Origin: VAZQ01 sp963744275
Lineage (GTDB): Bacteria; Pseudomonadota; Alphaproteobacteria; Rhizobiales; Xanthobacteraceae
Reading direction: 5' to 3'
DNA length: 64,000 nt
Assembly (NCBI GenBank): GCA_963744275.1
Contig: CAVUSX010000021.1
Location: forward strand, 124,001 to 188,000
Positions 45,815 to 54,377 of this stretch are shown piece after piece. The position numbers and the translations under genes are program-made. The notes under the pieces were generated by a model. The model made no database searches and was not told the DNA's origin. It saw only the letters and a list, made by a program, of their open reading frames with translations. Within the stretch, counting starts at the first letter, position 1; every line of letters begins with the position of its first letter.

Positions 45815-45816
45815 GA
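41294..45816 (+). CDS. Large PD-(D/E)XK nuclease / STAND-NTPase protein, candidate antiphage effector, five frameshifts (about 1,505 aa)
   Basis: The N-terminus (about 1-130) has FEEL (19-22), GAGGDGGVE (D47, E51) and LQAKY (Q64-x-K66), a PD-(D/E)XK-type nuclease pattern. A middle domain has a P-loop GSAGSGKS (about 343-350, at 42,320-42,343), Walker B GIIVIDAVSE and VVVSCRD, as in STAND NTPases. About 900 further residues have no recognised fold. The frame changes near 42,350, 43,575, 43,700, 45,417 and 45,540, always by +1. The last frame ends at the TGA at 45,814-45,816, on the edge of the repeat. Size and order resemble Avs-type antiviral STAND proteins, which sense phage proteins and cleave DNA (family knowledge; assignment here inferred). 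The ATG at 41,294 is the first start compatible with the nuclease domain. Confidence 0.7.
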
Positions 45817-45989
45817 TGGCGTTCCGCGCCGCCGACCAATGCATGCAGATCCATGGCGGCATCGGGCTCACCACCGACCTGCCGATCGAGAAGCTGTGGC
45901 GCCAGCAGCGCAGCTACCGCATCACCGAAGGCGCCAGCGAGGTGATGAAGATGGTGATCGCGCGGCATGTGCTGAAGGCGTACGGGTGA
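45815..45989 (+). repeat. 175-bp direct repeat, right copy
   Basis: Second copy of the acyl-CoA dehydrogenase 3' end, from GATGGCGTTCCGCGCC to its TGA at 45,987-45,989. It has no upstream coding part, so it cannot be expressed as an enzyme. It is either the displaced original end or the copy brought in by the element. Confidence 0.95.
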
Positions 45990-46321
45990 GGTCGCGCCCA
46001 TCGGCGGCGTTGCCGGCCCTCTCCCGGGAATCGCGTCGCACTTCTCGCTGTGATCGGCAGGTGAGCAAGTGTTCACTCCCTCGCCGTCGCGATCGAGCTC
46101 GCTCGCACTTGCGGACCGTTCATGGCGAGATCGGGTAGACCCGATTTCGACTGGGGAGATGGGAGGCAGGTATCATGGTATTGCCGGAGAGGAGCTCCTG
46201 GCCTAAAAACGTGGTGGGGCGGGTGGTTTAACAGTGGTAGGCTCTTGTCGGTTGCGGGCGGGGGCGGCCGGGGTGTTCGGGACGCCACGATCCCCTTGTG
46301 TACCGTTGCGTCGAGCTACGG
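45990..46321. other. Region without recognised genes
   Basis: A weak hairpin (GATCGGGTAGACCCGATTTC) at about 46,128-46,149 and a G-rich stretch near 46,205-46,285. No protein-coding pattern is convincing on either strand. Confidence 0.4.
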
Positions 46322-48070
46322 ATGGAAAGCGAGCCTGCTGAAATAGAGTTGCCCCCCGGAGCTGCCGAGCGCCTGGTCGAGCTGCTCGCGTTGTCCCATG
46401 AGCCGATGCTCGTGTGGCGTCTCGATGGGGCGATCGAATTCTGGAACGCCGGCGCTGAACGCCTTTACGGGTTTGCGGCCGACGAGGCGGTCGGCCGCAT
46501 CAGCCATTCTCTGCTGAAGACCACATTTCCGATCGAATTTATCGAGCTGCGGTCACAGCTTATCAAGCAGCGTCACTGGTCGGGCGAGCTTCGCCACATC
46601 TGCAGGGATGGCCACGAAGTCATTGTGGACAGCCGGATGCAGTTGCTCGCTGGTGACACCGTGCTCGAGGTCAATCGCGATATTACGGAAATCCAGGCCC
46701 TCATCGTTCGGCAAGCAGCCCTCATCGGCGACTTGTCGGCTGCTGCCGCCAAATTCGAGGCCGTTTTCAATCAGTCGGGCACTTCGCGGGTATCATGGAC
46801 CTGCAAGGCTACGTGCGAGAAGTGAACAAGCTGGCTGTGGAAGGGTGCGGATACAGCAGAGCGCAGGTTCTGGACAAATTATTCTGGGAGACGCCTTGGT
46901 GGCGTGGCTCCGAGGAGGTGAAGGCAAGGATTCGCTTCGCCACGGACCATGCTGCTTCAGGGGCTCTTTTTCACGAAGAGCTTCGATACTGGGTGGCCGA
47001 CGGCAGCGAGCGCATCGTGGACTTCGCAATGCATCCCATTCGTGGCCCGTCGGGGGCCGTCGTGTTCCTGCATCCCACGGGGATCGACATTACGGAGCGC
47101 AAGCAAATCGAAGCCGCGCTTCGCGAGAGTGAGCAGCGATTGCGTTCGCTGGCATCCATCGTCGATATCCAGCGACGATGCCATCGTCAGCAAGAACCTC
47201 GATGGCGTGATCATCAGCTGGAACGGGGGTGCGGAACGTATCTTCGGCTACACCGGCCAAAGAGGCGATAGGCCAGCCCATTACAATTCTCATTCCACAA
47301 GACCGGCACGATGAAGAGCGGACAATTCTGACGCGCATCAGAAGAGGGGAACGTATCGATCATTTCGAAACCATTCGCCAACACAAGAATGGCCGCCTGC
47401 TTTTCGTTTCGCTGACCGTTTCTCCCGTCAAGGATGCCGAAGGGAAAATCGTAGGAGCATCCAAGATCGCAAGGGACATTACGGAACAGAAACGAAACCA
47501 GGAGCAAATCGCTACGTTGGCTCGGGAAGCGGAGCACCGAAGCAAGAACCTCCTGGCGAACGTGCTGGCCACCGTCAAGCTTTCTCAGTCCGACACGGCT
47601 GCGGGCCTCAAGCACGCCATTGAAGGACGTATCCTGGCGCTCGCGAACGTTCACTCGCTATTTGTCGAGACGCGTTGGATCGGCGCCGAACTGTCGAAAC
47701 TCGCGACCCAGGAGCTTGCTCCTTATTCCCAGACCGGCGAAAGGCGCGTGCGTATGAGGGTCCGGAAGTCCTGTTGCCGCCGAACGTCGCTCAGGCCGTT
47801 GCGGTAATCCTGCATGAGCTGGCGACCAATGCCGCCAAGTATGGGGCTTTGTCGGTGCCCAACGGCCGGATTGAGCTGAATTGGTCGCACGAGATAGACG
47901 GACGGCTGCTTCTTCGGTGGCGGGAGGTGGATGGTCCGACCGTGCAGATGCCCAAACGCCAAGGCTTTGGAGGGCGGATCATCGAGCAAATGACGCACCA
48001 GTTGCAGGGCGAAGGACGTTTTGATTGGCGCGCGGAGGGATTGGTTTGGGAGCTCGCCCTTCAGGCTTGA
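46322..48070 (+). pseudogene. PAS-domain HWE-family histidine kinase, broken by four frameshifts
   Basis: Pieces in order: a PAS domain (MLVWRLDGAIEFWNAGAERL, ending EVNRDITEIQ); a second PAS (IMDLQGYVREVNKLAVEGCG to DITERKQIE); a third PAS (SDDAIVSKNLDGVIISWNGG to DITEQKRNQ); then an HWE-type kinase core with EAEHRSKNLLANVLATVKLS, HELATNAAKYGALS and LRWREVDGP. Breaks fall near 46,782, 47,170, 47,255 and 47,753; two shift +1 and two -1. No membrane segment is seen, so a cytosolic sensor was likely. If the sequence is right, the gene is dead. Confidence 0.8.
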
Positions 48071-48185
48071 AATCGACATTCGCCGCAACCGATTGCCATC
48101 CCGGCAACGGACGTTTATCCCATCGGAACCGGCGCCGCGGTCACATCGGCGTCCGGTGCCCGAAATGATTTCGGCTCACCTCCCC

Positions 48186-48216
48186 AGCCCGTCCCAGACG
48201 GGCGTAAACGCCCTGA
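48186..48216. repeat. GGGCGTTTACGCCC-type unit, inverted orientation
   Basis: AGCCCGTCCCAGACGGGCGT followed by AAACGCCCT, the reverse of the unit nested at 28,784. It lies just before the HscC-like gene. Confidence 0.6.
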
Positions 48217-48229
48217 TGCGCGCAGCCCC

Positions 48230-49954
48230 ATGATCGTCGGCATCGATCTCGGCACCACCAACAGTCTCGTCGGCGTCTGGCGCGACGGCGCCGTCACGCT
48301 CATTCCCAATTCGCTCGGCCATGCGCTCACCCCCTCGGCGGTCGGGCTCGGCGACGACCGCTCGATCCTGGTCGGGCTCGCCGCGCGCGAGCGGTTGGCG
48401 ACCCATCCGGCGCAGACCGCGACCGCCTTCAAGCGCTACATGGGAACCGACCGGCTCCTGTTCGTGGGCGACAAGGGCTACCGGCCGGAGGAGCTTTCGG
48501 CGCTGGTCCTGCGCTCGCTCAAGGCCGATGCGGAAGCCTTCCTGGGCGCGAGCGTCGAGGAAGCCGTGATCACGGTGCCGGCTTATTTCAACGACGTCCA
48601 GCGCAAGGCCACCAAGGCGGCGGGCGCGCTCGCCGGCCTTAAGGTCGAGCGGCTGCTGACCGAGCCGACCGCGGCCGCGCTCGCCTACGGCCTGACCGCG
48701 CAGGAGGGCGAGGAGCTGGTGCTGGTGGTCGATCTCGGCGGCGGCACCTTCGACGTTTCGCTGCTGCATCGCTTCGAGGGTGTGGTGGAGGTGCGGGCGA
48801 CGGCCGGCGACAGCTGGCTCGGCGGCGAGGATTTCGTCGACGCCATCGTGGCCGCCTTCATGGCCGGCCCGGGCGCGGCCGCCGGCCTGTCGGCGCCGTC
48901 TCCCGATACGCCCAACCTGCCGATCATGGGGGCGCTGCGCCGCCAGGCCGAGATGGCCAAGCGCATGCTGAGCTCGCAGGATTCCGCCACCATCGCGGTG
49001 GTGCACGACGGCAAGCCGATCGAGTGGACGCTCGGGCGCGAGCAGTTCGAGCTCCTGAGCGAGCCGCTGCTGGCGCGGCTGCGGGCCCCGATGGAGCGGG
49101 CGCTGCGCGATGCCCGGGTCGACCCGGATGCCCTCTCGCGCATCATCCTGGCCGGCGGCGCCTCGCAGATGCCGATGTTCCGCCGCCTGATCGCACGCCT
49201 GTTCCGCCGCCTGCCGGTCTACCAGCTCAATCCCGAGGAGGTGGTGGGGCGCGGCGCCGCGGTGCGGGCCGGCATGCTGGAGCGCGGCGCCGGGCTCGAA
49301 GAGATGGTGATGACCGACGTGGCCCCGTTCACGCTCGGCATCGAGATCTCCGAGCAGCACGGCGAGGACAAGAGCCATCGCGTCCACGGCCAGTTCATGC
49401 CGATCATCGAGCGCAACACCATCATTCCGGCGAGCCGCAGCAAGACCGTGTTTCCGATCGACGACAAGCAGCGCAACCTGGCGCTGCGGGTGTTCCAGGG
49501 CGAAGCCCCGCTGGTGAAGGACAACGTGCTGTTGGGTGAGCTCACCATCAAGCTGCCGCCGGGGCCGGCCACCAAGCATCATGTCGATGTCCGCTTCACC
49601 TACGACACCAGCGGGCTCCTGGAGGTCCAGGCCACCATCCTGACCAGCGGCCGGGTCGAGAAGCTGGTGATCGAAGGCAATCCGGGCGTGATGAAGCCCG
49701 ACGAGATCGCCAAACGCCTGGCGGTCATGGCCAAGCTCAAGATCCATCCGCGCGACGACATGAAGATGCGCACCCTGGTGGCGCGGGCGGCGCGCCTCTA
49801 CGAGGAGCGCCTGGGCGATACCAGGGCGGTGATCGGCCGGGCGCTCAGCCAATTGACGGCGGCGCTCGACCGCCAGGAGCCCGAGGAGATCGAGGCGGCC
49901 GGCAATACGCTCTCAGCCCTCCTCGACCAGTTCGACCAGGATTTCCTTTTGTAG
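48230..49954 (+). CDS. hscC: HscC-like Hsp70 chaperone (574 aa)
   Basis: Hsp70 ATPase. Phosphate-1 MIVGIDLGTTNSLVG, phosphate-2 VVDLGGGTFDVSLL and adenosine motif ILAGGASQMPMFRRL are intact. The substrate domain follows (APFTLGIEIS...VFQGEAPLVKDNVLLGEL), but the C-terminal lid is shorter than in DnaK, matching HscC-type proteins (about 560 aa). A J-domain-like gene begins 13 bp downstream, the expected co-chaperone. Confidence 0.9.
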   Translation: MIVGIDLGTTNSLVGVWRDGAVTLIPNSLGHALTPSAVGLGDDRSILVGLAARERLATHPAQTATAFKRYMGTDRLLFVGDKGYRPEELSALVLRSLKADAEAFLGASVEEAVITVPAYFNDVQRKATKAAGALAGLKVERLLTEPTAAALAYGLTAQEGEELVLVVDLGGGTFDVSLLHRFEGVVEVRATAGDSWLGGEDFVDAIVAAFMAGPGAAAGLSAPSPDTPNLPIMGALRRQAEMAKRMLSSQDSATIAVVHDGKPIEWTLGREQFELLSEPLLARLRAPMERALRDARVDPDALSRIILAGGASQMPMFRRLIARLFRRLPVYQLNPEEVVGRGAAVRAGMLERGAGLEEMVMTDVAPFTLGIEISEQHGEDKSHRVHGQFMPIIERNTIIPASRSKTVFPIDDKQRNLALRVFQGEAPLVKDNVLLGELTIKLPPGPATKHHVDVRFTYDTSGLLEVQATILTSGRVEKLVIEGNPGVMKPDEIAKRLAVMAKLKIHPRDDMKMRTLVARAARLYEERLGDTRAVIGRALSQLTAALDRQEPEEIEAAGNTLSALLDQFDQDFLL

Positions 49955-49967
49955 GCGGCAGGCCCGA

Positions 49968-51146
49968 ATGTGGGATGAGCTGGGCATCGCGCCCTGCGCG
50001 GACCCGAAAGCGATCCGCCGCGCCTATGCGGCGCGACTGAAGAAGCTCGATCCCGACCGCGACCCCAACGGCTTCGCGCGCTTGCGCGACGCCTACGAAT
50101 GGGCGCTGAAGAGAGCCGGCGAGGACGAGCCGAGATCGTCGCAGGCGGTAGCTGCATCGACGGATCGTGATGCCGATGCGGCGGAGGATGATGATGATCC
50201 ACACACGGCGACCCGACCACCGGCCGAGGCGGAGCCGGAAGGCGGCACGCCGGCATCTGCGCAGACCGGGCGCGCGCCCGCCGCCGGCCTGCAGCCGCCG
50301 CTGCCGGCCTCCTGGCACGACGACGTCCGCGACCAGGCGCTGCTGGCCGCGCTCGAAGCGGCCCTGCGGCGCGGCGACGCCAACGCCGCGACGGTGCTCT
50401 ACTATCGGGCGGCCGCAACCGGAGCCTTGTCGCTCGCGAGCGCTCCCGACGTGACGGAGCGTCTGCTCGCGGTGGCGGTCGACGACATGACGCTCGCGGC
50501 CGCCGCCTTTCGCAATCTGGTGCGGATCGCCGGCTCCGACAAGCCGCGCTCGCGCGCGCCGGCCGCTTCCGATTCCGAGTTGCACCGGCGTGTGCTGGCG
50601 CGGCTGCGGGCCGAGGATTGGTACGACCATCTCATGGTCAAGGCGAAACAGCGCAAGGGCCGCGCCGCCCGGCGCCAGGCCAAGATCGCGCGCCTCATCC
50701 TCGGGCAGATCGGACGTCACCGGCAACCGCGCGTCGACAAGATCGCGCTGCGCAGCTCGATCAATCAGTACAAGATCCATGCGGCCTGGCTCGAGGATCG
50801 CATCGATCCGGCGTGGATGGAGGTGGTGGACAAGCGCCTGCGTCGCCGGGAGCTGTTCTGGACGACGCTCTTCACCTTGTTCATCGGGGTATTGCTGATT
50901 CAATTTATTATCGGTGTGATCCTCGCCATCATGGACGGCGGACAGCCGCTCTGGCTGATACTGACCGGCCCGTTCTTCGCCGTATTTCTGCTTTGGCTCC
51001 TCAAGCTGCTCACCGACCAGCTGCTGAAGGCCTGGATTCCCGGTTGGAGCGGCTATGGGATTCGGGCGCGGTTGCGGCGTTGGGGCGCGCGCCTGCGTGC
51101 GATCCGCAGCGGCTCGAAGCCCAAATCGGATGAAGACGCCGGCTAG
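49968..51146 (+). CDS. Membrane-anchored J-like co-chaperone, DjlB/DjlC type (392 aa)
   Basis: The N-terminus MWDELGIAPCADPKAIRRAY, followed by ARLKKLDPDRDPNGFARLRD, is a J-domain of the DjlB/DjlC branch. The usual HPD is altered (DPD here), as known for this subgroup, where RPD/RPE occur. A Q/P/A-rich linker follows, then an alpha-helical region, and two hydrophobic segments near the C-terminus (LFTLFIGVLLIQFIIGVILA and a second). Co-transcribed with hscC. Likely anchors HscC at the inner membrane (inference). Confidence 0.85.
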   Translation: MWDELGIAPCADPKAIRRAYAARLKKLDPDRDPNGFARLRDAYEWALKRAGEDEPRSSQAVAASTDRDADAAEDDDDPHTATRPPAEAEPEGGTPASAQTGRAPAAGLQPPLPASWHDDVRDQALLAALEAALRRGDANAATVLYYRAAATGALSLASAPDVTERLLAVAVDDMTLAAAAFRNLVRIAGSDKPRSRAPAASDSELHRRVLARLRAEDWYDHLMVKAKQRKGRAARRQAKIARLILGQIGRHRQPRVDKIALRSSINQYKIHAAWLEDRIDPAWMEVVDKRLRRRELFWTTLFTLFIGVLLIQFIIGVILAIMDGGQPLWLILTGPFFAVFLLWLLKLLTDQLLKAWIPGWSGYGIRARLRRWGARLRAIRSGSKPKSDEDAG

Positions 51147-51227
51147 AGCCGTCGCATGGATGGCTATAGAATAAACCCAGCCGAGCCGCATGCGGCCGCT
51201 CTCACCAGAACCCGCCCGGAGGAACCC

Positions 51228-52274
51228 ATGGCCAAGTTTCAGAACATCCTGGAGACGGTGGGCAATACGCCGGTCGTGCGGATCAACAAGCTGGCGCCCC
51301 CGGGCGCCAACCTGTTCGTCAAGATCGAGGCGTTCAATCCGTTGGGCTCGGTCAAGGATCGGCTGGCGCTCGGGGTCATCGAGGCGGCCGAGCAATCGGG
51401 ACAATTAAAGCCCGGGCAGACCGTGATCGAGGCCACCTCCGGCAATACCGGCATCGGGCTCGCCATGGTGTGCGCCCAGAAGGGCTATCCGCTGGTCGTC
51501 ACCATGGCGGAGACCTTCAGCGTCGAGCGGCGCAAGCTCATGCGCTTCCTGGGCGCCAAGGTGGTGCTGACGCCGGCGGCGCAGCGCGGCATGGGCATGG
51601 TGGCCAAGGCCATGGAGCTGGCGCAGGCGCGCGGCTGGTTCCTGACCCGGCAGTTCGAGAACGAGGCCAATCCCGACATGCATTCGCGCACCACCGCGCG
51701 CGAGATCATCGCCGATTTCAGGCGCGAGCCGCTCGACTACTGGGTCACCGGCTACGGCACCGGCGGCACGCTCAAGGGCGTGGCGCGGGTGCTGGCGCAG
51801 GAGCGGCCCGACACCAAGATCGTGGTGTGCGAGCCCGCCGATGCGCAACTCCTCGGCAGCGGCACCCCGCAAGCGCGCAATCCCGACGGCTCGCCCGCGG
51901 CCGCCCATCCGGCCTTCAAGCCGCATCCCATGCAGGGCTGGACGCCCGATTTCATTCCCAAGCTCACCGCCGACGCGGTCGACCTCAAGATCATCGATCG
52001 GGTGATCCCGATCCAGGGCGCCGATGCGCTGCGCTGCAGCCGGGAGCTCGCCCAGAAGGAGGGCATTTTCGTCGGCATCTCGGCCGGCGGCACCTTCGCG
52101 GGCGCGCTCCAGGTCTGCCGCGACGCCCCCAAGGGCGCCACCGTCCTGTGCATGCTGCCGGACACCGGCGAGCGCTATCTGAGCACGCCGCTGTTCGCCG
52201 ATATTCCGGCCGACATGACCGAGGAGGAAGTCGCCATCTCGCGCTCCACCCCGAGCGCCCAGATGGGCGCGTGA
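51228..52274 (+). CDS. cysK: Cysteine synthase (O-acetylserine sulfhydrylase) (348 aa)
   Basis: PLP enzyme making cysteine from O-acetylserine and sulfide. PLP lysine K43 lies in NPLGSVKDR and the phosphate-binding loop is TSGNTG (70-75). GTGGTLKGVARVL is the second phosphate site. It has an extra internal segment (about 215-245, SGTPQARNPDGSPAAAHPAF) and is longer than typical CysK, so substrate range may differ. The ATG at 51228 has GGAGGAA. Cytoplasmic. Confidence 0.92.
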   Translation: MAKFQNILETVGNTPVVRINKLAPPGANLFVKIEAFNPLGSVKDRLALGVIEAAEQSGQLKPGQTVIEATSGNTGIGLAMVCAQKGYPLVVTMAETFSVERRKLMRFLGAKVVLTPAAQRGMGMVAKAMELAQARGWFLTRQFENEANPDMHSRTTAREIIADFRREPLDYWVTGYGTGGTLKGVARVLAQERPDTKIVVCEPADAQLLGSGTPQARNPDGSPAAAHPAFKPHPMQGWTPDFIPKLTADAVDLKIIDRVIPIQGADALRCSRELAQKEGIFVGISAGGTFAGALQVCRDAPKGATVLCMLPDTGERYLSTPLFADIPADMTEEEVAISRSTPSAQMGA

Positions 52275-52435
52275 GCGTCGCGGGCGAGCGCGCGGGCTGC
52301 GCTCGACCAAACCAGACAAAATCAGCTCGACGTTCGGTCACTTGATCAGTCCTGCCCGGCGCCATATCCTCGCTCCTGCCGGCAGGATCATCCTCGAATG
52401 AAAATCGAGTTACTGCGCAGCCTCGGGAGGATTCG

Positions 52436-54151
52436 ATGACGACCGCGACGCGACTTGGAGCCTTTCTTGCGAGATTGTTCTTTGGCGCCATGACGGGCAT
52501 GGGCCTGCTGGGCTTGCCGCTCGTCGGGAGCCATCCGGCGATGGCTCAAAACCAGGGCCCGACGGCGCTGACCGGCACGGTTTCCTCACCGGAAGAAGGA
52601 AAAATGGAAGGTGTCGTCGTCAGCGCCAAGCAGCCTGGCTCGACCATCATGGTTTCGGTCAGCACCAACGCGCAGGGGCAATACCGCTTTCCCCAGGACC
52701 GGCTCGCTCCCGGCGCCTATGACATCACCATCCGTGCCGCCGGCTACGCACTCAAGCCGACGACCGCAGCGATACCATCGGGCGGCTCTGCGCAACTCGA
52801 CCTCACGCTCGCGAAGGCCGCGCCGGACGTTCTCGCCCTTCAAATGTCCAACAGCGAGTGGATGCAAAGCGCGCCGGGCACGCCTGCGCAGAAGATGGCC
52901 TTGCTGAGCTGTCTCGATTGTCATGGCCTGCAGCGTCCATTCTTCTCCAAGGACGATGCGTCGGGAATGGCGATTGCGGTGCAGCGCATGCGGGCGCATA
53001 CCCCGAATGCTTCTCCCAATTTTCCTTCCTTCCTGCAGAACGCATCCGAGCTTTTGAGCGGTCCGCCGACCAAGGCACAGGCGGATTTCGGCGCCTACCT
53101 CGCCTCGATCAATCTCAGCTCCGGAGAGACGTGGCCCTATCAGTTGAAAACGCAGCCCCGCCCGACCGGCAAATCGACACAGGCCATCATCACGACCTAT
53201 GACCTGCCCGACCAAGCCGCGCCCCACGACACGCTCCTCGACAAGGCCGGCAACGTCTGGTTCACGGATTTCCAGCACCAATTCATCTCGAAGCTGGACC
53301 CCAAGACCGGCAAGGTCACCCGCTACCCGGTCCCCGTGTCGAAGCCCGGCTTTGCGACGGGCGGCCTCATGGTCACGATGGATAAGGATGGAAACATCTG
53401 GCAGGCGATGATGGAGCAGGCGCAGATCGCCGAGCTCGACCCGAAGACCGGAAAGGTCTCCGTCTACCTGGCGCCCCATTGGGACAAGGGCGATACGCGG
53501 TTCACCATGATCGACGCCCTGCATTCGAACGTCGACGGGAAATTGTGGACCAAGGCCAACGAGGGCGACGCCAACAGAATGTATCAGTTCGACCTCGCCA
53601 CCAAGCAATTCCACGAAGTCCTGCCGCCCCCCGGAAGGCGAACCGTCGCCGGTTACGGACTGGTCACCGACCTCGACAACAATGTCTACAGTCTCGACAA
53701 CAATCCGAACCAAAGGCAAATCTGGCGCGTCGACGCCAAGACCGGGGAGCCGACTTATTTCGATCTTCCGCCCGGCATCGGCGGCGCGCGGCGAGGACAT
53801 ATCGACTTGCAGAATCGCCTGTGGTTCTCGCAATTCCATGCCAATCGTTACGCGATGTTCGACCCCAAGAGCGGCAAGGTCACGGCCTGGGAAGTGCCGG
53901 TCCCTTATGCGGGCGCGTACGATGTCGGGTTCGACGACGTCAAATACGCCTGGGGCGCAGATATGAGCACCGATTTGGTTCAACGGTTCAATGTGGAAAC
54001 CGGCGAATGGAGCTCTTATCTCCTGCCCACTTCCATCAATACGCGCCATATCGACGTGCAGAAGAGCTCGGATCCCAACGTGCTCTCCAGCATGTGGACC
54101 GAGGGCCAGCAGACGAGCAAGATCGTCCATATCGAGCCGCTCACCCCGTAA
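52436..54151 (+). CDS. Exported CarboxypepD-reg / cytochrome c / Vgb-type propeller protein (571 aa)
   Basis: Signal peptide, then a carboxypeptidase-regulatory-like beta domain (TALTGTVSSPEEGKMEGVVV to DLTLAK), then one heme c site CLDCH (159-163), then a Vgb-like propeller with repeated NVWFTDFQHQFISKLDPKTG, NIWQAMMEQAQIAELDPKTG and LWTKANEGDANRMYQFDLAT strands. The combination suggests an exported redox-coupled enzyme or binding protein. The ATG at 52436 has GGGAGG. It is the first gene of a group of secreted proteins (54,378 and 55,603). Confidence 0.85.
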   Translation: MTTATRLGAFLARLFFGAMTGMGLLGLPLVGSHPAMAQNQGPTALTGTVSSPEEGKMEGVVVSAKQPGSTIMVSVSTNAQGQYRFPQDRLAPGAYDITIRAAGYALKPTTAAIPSGGSAQLDLTLAKAAPDVLALQMSNSEWMQSAPGTPAQKMALLSCLDCHGLQRPFFSKDDASGMAIAVQRMRAHTPNASPNFPSFLQNASELLSGPPTKAQADFGAYLASINLSSGETWPYQLKTQPRPTGKSTQAIITTYDLPDQAAPHDTLLDKAGNVWFTDFQHQFISKLDPKTGKVTRYPVPVSKPGFATGGLMVTMDKDGNIWQAMMEQAQIAELDPKTGKVSVYLAPHWDKGDTRFTMIDALHSNVDGKLWTKANEGDANRMYQFDLATKQFHEVLPPPGRRTVAGYGLVTDLDNNVYSLDNNPNQRQIWRVDAKTGEPTYFDLPPGIGGARRGHIDLQNRLWFSQFHANRYAMFDPKSGKVTAWEVPVPYAGAYDVGFDDVKYAWGADMSTDLVQRFNVETGEWSSYLLPTSINTRHIDVQKSSDPNVLSSMWTEGQQTSKIVHIEPLTP

Positions 54152-54377
54152 CGGGCCTTTTCGCTGCATGGCGTTCAAGTACGGCTGAGGAGCGCAAGCG
54201 CGCTCCTCGGAGCATGACCCCGAAAGAGCCTGCCTGCGCGAAGGCGGGGTGGGCTCCGGTTTTCGGAAGGCTTGTCCCCACAACCGCAGGATCATGCTCC
54301 ATCAACAAGCTGGAGCGTGATGACGACCCGAGGAGAAGTCATCTCGCTCCGTTGATGAGCTCGACAGGGAGGCAAGC

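Noticed and set aside
48176..49852. Long minus-strand frame opposite hscC
   Set aside because: Antisense shadow. The plus strand carries all Hsp70 motifs and the J-protein operon context.
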